From positions 1-51,711 of the forward strand of contig NZ_JAFWFN010000062.1 in assembly GCF_017515565.1 (NCBI RefSeq): 51,711 bases of DNA. Direction: 5' to 3'. The position numbers and the translations under genes were made by a program. The notes beneath the pieces were generated by a model, which saw only the letters and a list, made by a program, of their open reading frames with translations, was not told the origin of the DNA and made no database searches. Position 1 is the stretch's first letter; every line of letters begins with the position of its first letter. This DNA comes from Halomonas sp. Lineage in GTDB: Bacteria > Pseudomonadota > Gammaproteobacteria > Pseudomonadales > Halomonadaceae. Below, one piece after another: positions 15,692-24,122 of this stretch.

Positions 15692-18265
15692 TTATGTTCT
15701 TGCCGCGGGCAGTATATCTGGTAGTGCTACGACGGCACCCCTTGGCATGGGTTTAGCAAATAGGAATCCTTGCAGCAAATCGCAGTTACGTCGGACTAAA
15801 TCCTGTTGTTGCTCTCGCTCTTCGATGCCTTCTGCCACCACCACTAAGTCCATGTGGTGGGCCATAGTGATAATTCCCTGCACGATGGCGGCATTATTGC
15901 GGCTAGTGACTATATCTTTGATAAAGGCTCGGTCGAGCTTCACTTTATGAATAGGCAAGTCGCGCAAATAACTTAGGCTTGAGAAGCCGGTCCCGAAGTC
16001 GTCCAGAGCCACCTTAATGCCCATCAACTTCAGTTCGTTGATCAACGCTATGGCCTGCTCGGCACCATCTAACAGCACACTTTCGGTCACCTCAAGCTCA
16101 AGGAACTCAGGCGGCAGCCCGGTCTCGGCTAACGCCCGTTGAACCTCCTCTAGGAAGCCTTCACGTCGAAACTGAAGTGATGAAATGTTCACAGCCACTG
16201 GAACTACTCGCTCATCTGCAGCAAGCATAGCGGCAGTATCTTGGCAGGCGCGACGAAGTACCCAGCGACCTAAGGGAATAATTTGGCCTGTTCGTTCAGC
16301 TAGCGGTATAAACACGCCAGGCGAAATCATTCCTCGCTCGGGGTGATGCCAGCGTATCAGCGCTTCTAGACCTCGGATACGGCCATTTACTGCCTCCACG
16401 ATGGGCTGATAATACAGCTCGAACTGCTCTTCATGCAGTGCTGTATGCAGGTCGTGGCGCAATAGCACAGCCTCTTCCGTGATCCGTTGCACGTCTCCCT
16501 GATACCAATTCCACGTATTCCGCCCCTGTCGTTTGGCATCTCCCATGGCCAAGCCAGCGCGCTGCATTAGCTCATGGGCGTGTTCAACGACACCGCAATT
16601 GCAGGTAATACCCATGCTGGCACTGATATACAAAGACTTGCCATCAATCTGGAAAGGCCTTGTGAATGCGTCCAGAACACGTTCCGCAAACACGTTGCCT
16701 GCCGGACGACCGTCCAGGTTAGCAAACACCAGAGCGAACTCATCGCCTGTTAGTCGGGCCAAAGTATCGCTCGGTTCAATGAGACGCTGTAGGCGCTCTG
16801 CCACCGCTACTAATAACAAATTACCGATGTGATGCCCCAGCCCATCATTCACTGTTTTGAAGTCATCCAAATCAAGGTGCATGACCACTACCATGCCATG
16901 CGACTGTTGGGCGTGCTCAAAGGCTTCCTTTAAGCGTTCATCTAGCTGGGTTCGATTAGCGAGTCCAGTCAGTAAGTCATGAGTCGCCTGGTAGGCGAGT
17001 TGCGCTTCTTGTGCGCGATGCTGGGTGATGTCCTGCTGAATGCCAATGTAGTGAGTGCAAACACCTTGTTCATCGAATACCGGACTGAGTGACACATAAT
17101 TCCAGAAGGACGTACCATCCTTGCGGTAATTGAGTAACGGTGTTTCAACCGGCCTACGTTGGGCAATTGCCTTACGTAGAGCCAGTACGGCCTCCGGATC
17201 CGTGTCCACCCCTTGCAAGAAACGGCAGTTGTGGCCCAATGTTTCCTCGGGGTTATAGCCTGTTAGGCGATAAAAGGCATCGTTAGCATAGATCAGCGGC
17301 ATATCAGGCTTGCTGGCATCCGCCATCAGCACTCCATTGGGAGTGGCCTGTATGCCTCTTTCCAGCAAGCGTCGAGACGCCTCTGCACCTTTAAGAGCTG
17401 TAATATCTCGGCATATGCCATAAACCCCGACAACTTCACCCTCAATAGACACGGGAAAGTTTAGGATTTCGAGATAATAGGCATGTCCATCGTGGTGTCT
17501 GCCCATAGTCTCGTATTGGCAATCGCCGCCCCGTCTGGCGATATCATAGCTAGATTGGGTGAGTACCTGATAATCAGGTTCAATAAACTCATTAAAGTGA
17601 CGACCAATTAGCGACTCTGTCGGGTAGCCAGTAATGCGTGACAACGCAGCGTTACCGCGCTGGAAGCGCCCCTCTAAATCAAACTCATAGACGCCGTCTG
17701 GGTGGTTCACAAACAGTGAACGGTGCCATTCAGCTAAGGTGCGATGACTTGAAGTGTCGCGATCACATACGATGGCGAGCGCTACTAGCCTCGCCGCTAA
17801 GAGCAAAAGATTTTCACTCGTTTCATCAGGACAGCAGGGCTGCCGGTAATAAATGCCGAAAGTGCCTAACAATTCGCCACTGGTCGTCATCACTGGGTTT
17901 GACCAGCAGGCGCGCAGCCCCTCTTCCGCTGCGGCATCGCGAAACGCTAGCCAGCGAACATCCGTGCGAATATCTTCGGTAATTACCTGTTCCTGCCGGT
18001 AGGCCGCACAGCCAAAAGAACCCGAACTAGGGCCGATAGGGATGTCTTGCAGCTGGTTGTGATAACGTCCAGAGAAGCGCAGGCTGGGATAGAGACTTAG
18101 CGATTGACGATCTGGGTTGAAGCGCATGAAAGCCACGATGGCGTCTGGCAACATAATCTCAATCCAGCTGGCGATAGCATCCAGCGTTTGAAAGAGAGGC
18201 GCTTGTTGAGCAATCAGCTCATGCACATCGCATTGAGCCTCTATCATCGAGCGTTCGTTATACAA
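15692..18265 (-). CDS. GAF-PAS-LOV-GGDEF-EAL protein, likely blue-light-regulated c-di-GMP phosphodiesterase
   Basis: The 857-residue cytoplasmic protein has GAF (about 10-165), PAS (about 180-290), LOV-type PAS (about 300-415), GGDEF (about 420-590) and EAL (about 600-850). The LOV domain has the diagnostic GxNCRFLQG (344-352; adduct Cys C347), flavin-contacting N379 and N389, and Q410. The GGDEF site reads TGDEF (506-510), with the first Gly replaced, so cyclase activity is doubtful. The EAL domain appears complete: E634 of EALIRW, N693, E725, the DD pair 755-756, K776 and E812 of AEGIE. The expected output is light-dependent hydrolysis of c-di-GMP. No membrane segment is visible. M7 is an alternative start. 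The gene is divergent from the PilZ/HD-GYP-like gene, its probable functional partner. Confidence 0.93.
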   Translation of the reverse strand: MYNERSMIEAQCDVHELIAQQAPLFQTLDAIASWIEIMLPDAIVAFMRFNPDRQSLSLYPSLRFSGRYHNQLQDIPIGPSSGSFGCAAYRQEQVITEDIRTDVRWLAFRDAAAEEGLRACWSNPVMTTSGELLGTFGIYYRQPCCPDETSENLLLLAARLVALAIVCDRDTSSHRTLAEWHRSLFVNHPDGVYEFDLEGRFQRGNAALSRITGYPTESLIGRHFNEFIEPDYQVLTQSSYDIARRGGDCQYETMGRHHDGHAYYLEILNFPVSIEGEVVGVYGICRDITALKGAEASRRLLERGIQATPNGVLMADASKPDMPLIYANDAFYRLTGYNPEETLGHNCRFLQGVDTDPEAVLALRKAIAQRRPVETPLLNYRKDGTSFWNYVSLSPVFDEQGVCTHYIGIQQDITQHRAQEAQLAYQATHDLLTGLANRTQLDERLKEAFEHAQQSHGMVVVMHLDLDDFKTVNDGLGHHIGNLLLVAVAERLQRLIEPSDTLARLTGDEFALVFANLDGRPAGNVFAERVLDAFTRPFQIDGKSLYISASMGITCNCGVVEHAHELMQRAGLAMGDAKRQGRNTWNWYQGDVQRITEEAVLLRHDLHTALHEEQFELYYQPIVEAVNGRIRGLEALIRWHHPERGMISPGVFIPLAERTGQIIPLGRWVLRRACQDTAAMLAADERVVPVAVNISSLQFRREGFLEEVQRALAETGLPPEFLELEVTESVLLDGAEQAIALINELKLMGIKVALDDFGTGFSSLSYLRDLPIHKVKLDRAFIKDIVTSRNNAAIVQGIITMAHHMDLVVVAEGIEEREQQQDLVRRNCDLLQGFLFAKPMPRGAVVALPDILPAART

Positions 18266-18503
18266 GGCAGCGTCCCCGTGCGAACCGAATTAATTAGATA
18301 GCCTTCTAAGGATTTGGAAGAGAGTGGACTAATTGCCTAGTGCAGGCAAGACGGGATTGCATGGCACGCTGCAAGCACAAAAAATTACAAATCCACTTAA
18401 TGTTTTGCTAATTAAATTCTATATAGTCAGCTGTAAAATATAGAAAATTTTTGTTCTTTGTATAGACAAATAATTATTACTAGCGCATGCGCAGGTATTC
18501 TAA

Positions 18504-20240
18504 ATGGCGGCTTCACCAACCCTGTACGAAAATCCATCAGCAAGCGTGATTCGCTCACTGCTTCAACACACGCATGAGCTATCTATATATTCCAAAGATA
18601 TGCCCTATGCCTTAAAGACAGACGTTATCGAGTTGAGCCTTAGTAGCGGCCGCATGGTGCTGGAGGTGGAGTACGCAGGAAGAGATATAGAGCGCTATGT
18701 CGCTACTGGCAAACTGAACTTTGATCTAGAGGCATTGAAAGGGCCTCACAGTAATGAACGAGATACCTACAGCCTCAGCAATGTTGCCGCCAAGTTAATC
18801 AAGACAGATAGCACGCTATATCGCCTGGAATGCCAACTACCGGAGACGGTGTTCGTTAATGAGAACCGAGGAGCCATTCGTATCCCGTTCATTCTGGGGA
18901 TGCAGGCTCGGGTCGGCATCGAAGTTTATCTTCATGAACTCAACGTACCCGGTAAGCTGCGTAATCTGTCTGTTGGCGGTTGCTTAGTCGACATTGACTT
19001 AGCGGACAGCATTGCCATGGGCGTAGGAAAAGACATTCCTGGGGTAATGCTAGAGTTTCCTAACGGTGACAGTTTTTTTGCTGAAGGAAAAATCCGTCAT
19101 TTACGCCCCTTCGGTAACCACGGCTATGCGGCCGTCGGTATTCAGTTCATCAACTTGTCGACGCCCCAAACTGAAACGTTGTTTCACTACGTGAATGAGG
19201 CAGAAAGAGAAGCCGCCTTCCGTACCGGCACGAATGACAAAATGGTGTATCACTCCCCTCTTTTTATTCCTAGTACCAAGGAGAAGAAAATCCAGCAACG
19301 GGAAGCCCAGGAACGTGATAAGCGCTCTCGCCAGTCACCCATGGAACGCGGTGTAATAGACGTGTCTCATCAGCTACAAGTGGGCCTGATGTACATGAGC
19401 ACTCGGCAGCTGTTCCCCGCAGAAATTTTCTACGATTGTGTTGATACACTGCGCTACCTAGTGGAGCAGGATCGCAAGGCATTTCTATATGCTCTTGCGT
19501 TTTTACGTGACGAGCCAGACTGGGTAAGACACGCAGTACAAGTCGCTGGACAGCTAGCTGACATACTGCTGAACCGTGACCCACATCACCCTCAGGTGCG
19601 GGAAGCGGTGCTGGGTGCCTTGTTACATACCCTGGGAAAACCGCTACTGATCAGTGCGGAGCTGCCGTCTCTCAAGGTCAACATGAATCCCGCGCAAAAA
19701 GTGATTCTTAGCGGCCATGTGGTGGCGCTACGAGAAAAGCTTGCCGAACTTAGCTTGGAGCTAAGTCCCACCTGCCGCGATGTCATTGAGAATGCCAATG
19801 AACGCCTGAATGGCTCCGGTTACCCGGCAGGTAAGTGCGGCGAGCAGCTATCCGACCTAGCGCGACTCGTGTCGGTGATCAAGGCGGTTAATAAACTACG
19901 CCATGCGCGTAACGGAGAATCTCCACGCTCACCACTCGACGCCTACCGTAAGGTTCATGAAATGGGCACGGTTTATGACCAACAGGTGTTGGTGGAGTAC
20001 ATCCAAATTTATGGCCTGTACCCCATTGGCAGTCTGGCTAAATTCTCGGGTGGCTTTCTTGGCTGGGTGATGGACATCAACGGAAAAGGGATGCCGTGCC
20101 AAGTTCACGTGATCAAGAACCTGCGTTTTCCTGATACCAACATCAGCAGCGTTATCAACCAAGGCGACTTGTCGCAGACAGGCAAGCTTGAAGGGATTGT
20201 TAACCCTTCAGATTACGGGGTGAAGGTGCTTAAAATCTAG
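18504..20240 (+). CDS. YcgR-like PilZ protein fused to a degenerate HD-GYP domain
   Basis: The 578-residue protein has a YcgR-like N-terminal domain (about 15-115) and a PilZ domain (about 118-235) with both c-di-GMP motifs intact: RxxxR as RGAIR (122-126) and NxSxxG as NLSVGG (154-159). A charged linker (about 255-285) leads to an HD-GYP-like domain (about 290-505). There LLHTLGK replaces HDxGK (H375, T376), and the HHE of the GYP motif is lost (ANE at 431-433 before RLNGSGYP), as is the second Asp motif. This part is therefore probably not a phosphodiesterase but a binding or scaffolding module. A short C-terminal beta domain follows. It binds c-di-GMP and likely acts downstream of the divergent LOV-GGDEF-EAL protein. 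The effector target is unknown. Confidence 0.88.
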   Translation: MAASPTLYENPSASVIRSLLQHTHELSIYSKDMPYALKTDVIELSLSSGRMVLEVEYAGRDIERYVATGKLNFDLEALKGPHSNERDTYSLSNVAAKLIKTDSTLYRLECQLPETVFVNENRGAIRIPFILGMQARVGIEVYLHELNVPGKLRNLSVGGCLVDIDLADSIAMGVGKDIPGVMLEFPNGDSFFAEGKIRHLRPFGNHGYAAVGIQFINLSTPQTETLFHYVNEAEREAAFRTGTNDKMVYHSPLFIPSTKEKKIQQREAQERDKRSRQSPMERGVIDVSHQLQVGLMYMSTRQLFPAEIFYDCVDTLRYLVEQDRKAFLYALAFLRDEPDWVRHAVQVAGQLADILLNRDPHHPQVREAVLGALLHTLGKPLLISAELPSLKVNMNPAQKVILSGHVVALREKLAELSLELSPTCRDVIENANERLNGSGYPAGKCGEQLSDLARLVSVIKAVNKLRHARNGESPRSPLDAYRKVHEMGTVYDQQVLVEYIQIYGLYPIGSLAKFSGGFLGWVMDINGKGMPCQVHVIKNLRFPDTNISSVINQGDLSQTGKLEGIVNPSDYGVKVLKI

Positions 20241-20921
20241 AAGTACTAGGCTCTAAAACTGCCTTAGTTCATAAGACCAGCCTGAAAACAAATATAGTAA
20301 TGATATTTTTTTGAATCGACTTCCCCACCAGAACAACACGGCCATCAAGACCCGTATTCCCCGCTCATACGTCAGCCACGGAAAAAGGTGGGGTTTTACG
20401 GCCTGCGACGGCCACTACCGAGGAAAACGGCCAGGACGAAGTAATTGTTTACCGCCTTCCCGAATAGGATGCAGCGAGTCGTGACGTTATCTGTCACGGT
20501 GTCTTGTGTCGGTCACTCAACGGAATTTCCTGATAACGTGTCTTTTGAGACGTTGATAGGGTTTCACTGGGGATTGGGAAGCAAAGCATAGACGGAGCCT
20601 TGCCTGTCGGTATGTCTCATTCGAGGGTTTAGTATTATAGGAATTCAAGAGGGTCTTTATGAACTCTTATGGGCTCACTTGTGATAGCCCATTCAGGGCA
20701 TTCAGTATCCGCCAAGACGTGGGCCCACACAGCCCACGGTGAAGTCCTCCCCACGCGTGAAAGACCATCACTTATCACGGGTAATCAGGCGTGTTGAAGA
20801 CGTCTTCTGCACTGCCTGTGGTGTCGTAAAAGGTGATTCTTAACATCGCCATTCTTACTTCCCCTACGCCACAAGACCACCGCTGCGGATCGTTCTCTCA
20901 ACCTATCCGCGAGGTGTACCC
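20241..20921. other. 681-bp structured intergenic region before the HUH protein gene
   Basis: No large gene is present. The region holds several perfect inverted repeats: CGTGAC/GTCACG with a 7-base loop (20480-20498), CGTGGGC/GCCCACG with a 7-base loop (20718-20738), and the 12-bp palindrome GAAGACGTCTTC (20796-20807). Because the next gene encodes a HUH (rolling-circle type) protein, this is a candidate replication origin or nick region. A long structured leader or RNA gene is also possible. Confidence 0.45.
20659..20742 (+). CDS. Possible 27-residue ORF
   Basis: ATG at 20659 is preceded by AAGAGGG at ideal spacing and opens 27 codons ending in TGA at 20742. No known family. The 3' half overlaps the CGTGGGC hairpin, as in leader peptides, but chance is a real possibility. 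Confidence 0.25.
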   Translation: MNSYGLTCDSPFRAFSIRQDVGPHSPR

Positions 20922-21614
20922 ATGTTTGACCACCATCCATTGCGTCATCCCCTAAACGATAAGCTCCGCCTGTATTACGACAATATCTACCAAGGGTTCG
21001 ACGTCAGCCAGCGTAAGAATGGTCCATTGATTGAAAACTACCTGGAACGTGCCTTTCTGACCTTGAACACCATCTGCAACCTTCAGCGAGAGGTCTTTGT
21101 TTTTCGTATTGATCTTCGTTTCCCTGATGCGATGCAGCGGTCATCGATGCACGACAATAATGACGTCCTGGCGGCCTTCTTCCGCTACTTTCGCTACGAG
21201 ATTCGCAAGGCCAACACCAAGCACCAGACCCCGGTGCGCTACCTCTGGGCACGGGAGCAGGACACCAGCGACAAGCCGCACTACCACGTGATGATGTTCG
21301 TCAACAAGGCGGCCTTCGACAACCTCGGGTACTTTGCCCCGGACGAGTACGGTATGTACACGCTGGATAACCTCTATCACCGAATGATGCGAGCATGGTT
21401 GAAAGCCATGGGGTTTGATCCTGACGATTCCTGGTTTAAACAGCTGGTGCACGTCAGCGAGAACCCGGTGACGGAGGTTCCCTGGTCGCGCATTCTGCAC
21501 CGCCATGATTGGGTCAGCATGGATGAGACGATGTATATGGCTAGCTACCTGTGCAAGGCCTACAGCAAGACGATTGGTCAGGGCATGCACGTCTTTGATT
21601 ACAGCCGTGCCTAA
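20922..21614 (+). CDS. YagK/YfjJ (inovirus Gp2-type) HUH replication-like protein
   Basis: The 230-residue protein resembles the inovirus Gp2 / YagK-YfjJ family. It contains a HUH motif, HYH at 120-122 in DKPHYHVMMFVNK, and downstream tyrosines in YMASYLCKAYSK (Y205, Y209, Y214) that could act as nucleophile. FRIDLRFP near residue 61 fits the first HUH-fold strand. Such proteins nick DNA to initiate rolling-circle replication; in integrated islands they may start excised-circle replication. The start is well marked by GAGGTG. It is followed by a terminator hairpin and then an HTH gene and the YfjI-like gene, the same gene pairing as yfjI-yfjJ in CP4-57. Confidence 0.8.
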   Translation: MFDHHPLRHPLNDKLRLYYDNIYQGFDVSQRKNGPLIENYLERAFLTLNTICNLQREVFVFRIDLRFPDAMQRSSMHDNNDVLAAFFRYFRYEIRKANTKHQTPVRYLWAREQDTSDKPHYHVMMFVNKAAFDNLGYFAPDEYGMYTLDNLYHRMMRAWLKAMGFDPDDSWFKQLVHVSENPVTEVPWSRILHRHDWVSMDETMYMASYLCKAYSKTIGQGMHVFDYSRA

Positions 21615-21625
21615 TACTATGCGTG

Positions 21626-21650
21626 AGGGCCCGTCACTGGCGGGCCTTTT
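21626..21650 (+). terminator. Rho-independent terminator after the HUH protein gene
   Basis: A GGCCCG/CGGGCC stem (one bulged G) with a 7-base loop is followed by TTTTCTCG, twelve bases after the stop codon. Confidence 0.75.
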
Positions 21651-21692
21651 CTCGTTTGATCTGTTTCTCCCTTCATCTCAAGGAGTCATCCT

Positions 21693-22049
21693 ATGACGTC
21701 TTTTACCATGCACCGTCCGTCACCCTGGAGGTCACCGCTGGGCGCTCAGGCACCCACAGCCTCTACCAGCCCACGCCTTGCGACTGATCCCTTAGGGGAT
21801 CATCGCTTGGCCATGCTGGCACGCAAGGAGCCGACCCGGCGCTTGGTGCGTGACGTAATTGGGTTACGCCGATTGCGCAAGCTTAGTCAGTCAGCGCTGG
21901 CCGCTGAATTGGGGGTGAGCAAGCGCACGTGGCAGGAGTGGGAACAGGGCCGACGCCTGCCTTCGGGGGTGGGTAGAGCGTTGCTTAATCGTTGGGCCCA
22001 CGAACAGCCAGAATGGCCGGGGAATACAGCGGATGATTCCTCCCCCTAG
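21693..22049 (+). CDS. XRE-type helix-turn-helix regulator
   Basis: The 118-residue protein has a Pro/Ser-rich N-terminal 40 residues and a HTH at about 55-100 (LRKLSQSALAAELGVSKRTW, then EWEQGRRLPSG). That is the layout of small phage-type or HigA-like DNA-binding proteins. A strong AAGGAG precedes the ATG. It lies immediately upstream of the DUF3987 gene; an inverted repeat in the gap (22119-22146) could be its operator, so it may limit replication-module expression. No toxin partner is visible next to it. Confidence 0.8.
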   Translation: MTSFTMHRPSPWRSPLGAQAPTASTSPRLATDPLGDHRLAMLARKEPTRRLVRDVIGLRRLRKLSQSALAAELGVSKRTWQEWEQGRRLPSGVGRALLNRWAHEQPEWPGNTADDSSP

Positions 22050-22118
22050 TAAGGCACAGCGGCAAAGGTTGATTAGAAAATATGGGCTTAAAATTTATTG
22101 TTAATTAAAAAAATACTT

Positions 22119-22146
22119 CGATTTTCTCAATTATTCGAGATAATCG
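22119..22146. promoter_or_regulatory. Inverted repeat upstream of the DUF3987 gene (operator candidate)
   Basis: CGATTTTCTC and GAGATAATCG face each other across 8 bases (9 of 10 positions pair) in a very AT-rich 137-bp gap. The placement between a HTH gene and the gene it could control suggests an operator. Confidence 0.5.
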
Positions 22147-22186
22147 CGTATATTTTTAAAATTAATATATTTTTTGAGGCATTCAC

Positions 22187-23710
22187 ATGACGTCAGCAGA
22201 CACTATCAAACCGCTTGAACTACCCAGCCTGTATGATGATTGGCCACGCCTTCCCGAAACCTCACGACTGCAGGCGATGGTCGACTTGGTGGCAATGGAA
22301 ATCGAAGTGGCACCGGAGATGGTGCTCACTGCGGCTTTAGGTGCCTTGTCTGTAGCCTGCCAGGCGGGGTATGTCGTCAAGATGCCGGGGAGGAAGGTGA
22401 AACATCCCGTGTCACTGATGCTGCTGACGGTAGCCAATTCTGGTGAACGAAAGACTGCGGTTGAGAACACCGTGTTTTCAAGCGTCCGTGCTTTTCAAAA
22501 GAAACAGGAAGCCATCAATCAAAAACTCGTTCGCGAGCACGACTATTCATTGGAGATATGGAAGCACAAGAAAAGCGCGCTTATCTCAACACTCAAGCGT
22601 GCCGTGAAAGAGGATGATGAAGAGGCAATAGAAACGGCAGAGCAAAAACTTGATGCTTTGGAGGAGGAGAAACCGGAAGCGCCTTCTACCATCAACCTGT
22701 TGTATGAAGACACGACACCTCAAGCGCTGGTCAAAGCAATGTACGACAACCTTCCAGCAGCCTGTGTGGTATCCAGCGAAGCGGATGGCATCCTGAACGG
22801 TTTTGCCATGCAGAACAATACGCCGCTCAATTCATTATGGAGCGGCAGCGATGTCACGGTTCATCGTACTACACGTGAAAGCTTCACGTTGAGCAAAGGT
22901 CGGCTCACGATGGCATTGATGACGCAAGAAAGCTCCGTCGACGAGTACATGCGCAAACGAGGAAAGCGCGCCAGAGGATCCGGGTTATTGGCGCGTTTTT
23001 TACCCGTTTACGCCACCTCAACCATCGGCACACGTGAAGGTAATAACAGTGAAAACGATAACAGTGGCTATTTGTCGCGATTTCACGAGCGCATTTCAAA
23101 GCTATTAAATGCAACCTTACCTAGAACGAAAGGGAAGCTCAGCGAGCCCATTGTTCTCACGTTTACCCCCTTAGCGCAAAAAGAGTGGGAAACAGCCTAT
23201 CAGGTCATAGAGAAGCAGTGCCTTTCTGGAGGAATCTACGAAAATGCCGTCGATCATGCCAGCAAGCTCATTGACAACATAGGCCGTATAGCCGCCTTAA
23301 TCCATCTTTGCGAACGCAAGGATGACACCACAGAAATTAGCCTGGAGACCTTCGAATGGGCACGTGATATTGGAATGCACTACTCATTACACTTCCTGAA
23401 ATACTTTAGCGTGCCAACCCAAGTCCAGATCGATGCTGAAAAAATTTATCAGAAATTGTTCGCTAAACTGGGCAACACACAACAAGCCTTCAGCCTGAGC
23501 TATGTGGCCCAATACACCCGCCTTCCCGTCAATGCGATAAGACAAGCAATCCCCTTGCTAGAAAAAGAGGGCCATGTCGCACTTTACAGCAAGGATCGTT
23601 ACCAGTTTTTCCCTGCCCCCGATCCGAATGATCGGATGGCACTGGGCGGCAGCCCCTTACGACGCCTCCATAAAGCAACTAATACCACGCACCCAAAATA
23701 TTCTTATTAG
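22187..23710 (+). CDS. DUF3987 (YfjI-like) putative primase/helicase-associated protein
   Basis: The 507-residue protein matches the YfjI/DUF3987 family of islands and prophages. It has an N-terminal alpha-helical lead, a P-loop-like ANSGERKTA (about residue 83-91, with GERKT in place of GKT), a charged coiled region (about 110-165), and a LYEDTTPQALVKAMYDN / SSEADGILNG segment equivalent to Walker B. ARGSGLLARFLPVYA follows. A C-terminal winged-helix-like part (about 420-480) could bind DNA. A role in replication of the element is inferred from family context. GAGG precedes the ATG. It follows the HTH regulator and the HUH gene, forming a probable replication module. Confidence 0.85.
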   Translation: MTSADTIKPLELPSLYDDWPRLPETSRLQAMVDLVAMEIEVAPEMVLTAALGALSVACQAGYVVKMPGRKVKHPVSLMLLTVANSGERKTAVENTVFSSVRAFQKKQEAINQKLVREHDYSLEIWKHKKSALISTLKRAVKEDDEEAIETAEQKLDALEEEKPEAPSTINLLYEDTTPQALVKAMYDNLPAACVVSSEADGILNGFAMQNNTPLNSLWSGSDVTVHRTTRESFTLSKGRLTMALMTQESSVDEYMRKRGKRARGSGLLARFLPVYATSTIGTREGNNSENDNSGYLSRFHERISKLLNATLPRTKGKLSEPIVLTFTPLAQKEWETAYQVIEKQCLSGGIYENAVDHASKLIDNIGRIAALIHLCERKDDTTEISLETFEWARDIGMHYSLHFLKYFSVPTQVQIDAEKIYQKLFAKLGNTQQAFSLSYVAQYTRLPVNAIRQAIPLLEKEGHVALYSKDRYQFFPAPDPNDRMALGGSPLRRLHKATNTTHPKYSY

Positions 23711-24005
23711 GGCGCTCAAAGACACCGTCATGCGCTTACCCACATTTAATTGTGCAAACGGCTAGTACCAATAGGGCATTGTGGTTGTATCTTTCAGCTA
23801 AGAATTTTTCATGCGGCTTTTGCCCGATTTTCACGCCAACATGCTCATGACGCAGCGCGTACCGTTACCTTAAGGCGCGCATCTCACGGCAGAAGAGAAC
23901 GCCAATGGCGCTAAAGCGCCCTGCACCCTGCAGGTTTCGGTTATCTGCGAACATTCTAATGACTGCTGTCATCCCGAGATTAACCGGGCCTGTCCCCTGC
24001 ATCGC
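23711..24005. other. Non-coding gap, nothing recognised
   Basis: This 295-bp gap lies between convergent genes. It contains a GGCGCTAAAGCGCC palindrome near 23905 but no clear U-run, and stops in every frame. I see no gene. Confidence 0.5.
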
Positions 24006-24122
24006 CTAGCGCAGATCAAGCGTGTTACCCATCGCATCATCAGGCAACAGTGGAAAGAGCTGATCAAGTGCCAAACGCTCATACTCGATAGCCTCAGCAA
24101 AGTCTTCGGTTGTCTCTATCAT
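24006..24122 (-). CDS. Small acidic protein (38 residues), unrecognised
   Basis: A short frame starts at ATG 24122 inside the 3' end of the preceding gene, overlapping it by 29 bases, with AGGAG eight bases upstream. The product is acidic and probably helical (MIETTEDFAEAIEYERLALD). The overlap and good ribosome binding site suggest a real, translationally coupled gene, perhaps the small partner of the 181-residue protein, but the short length leaves doubt. Confidence 0.5.
   Translation of the reverse strand: MIETTEDFAEAIEYERLALDQLFPLLPDDAMGNTLDLR

Noticed and set aside
15692-18265. Active diguanylate cyclase
   Set aside because: The signature reads TGDEF rather than GGDEF, and the EAL domain is complete, so phosphodiesterase activity is the better call.
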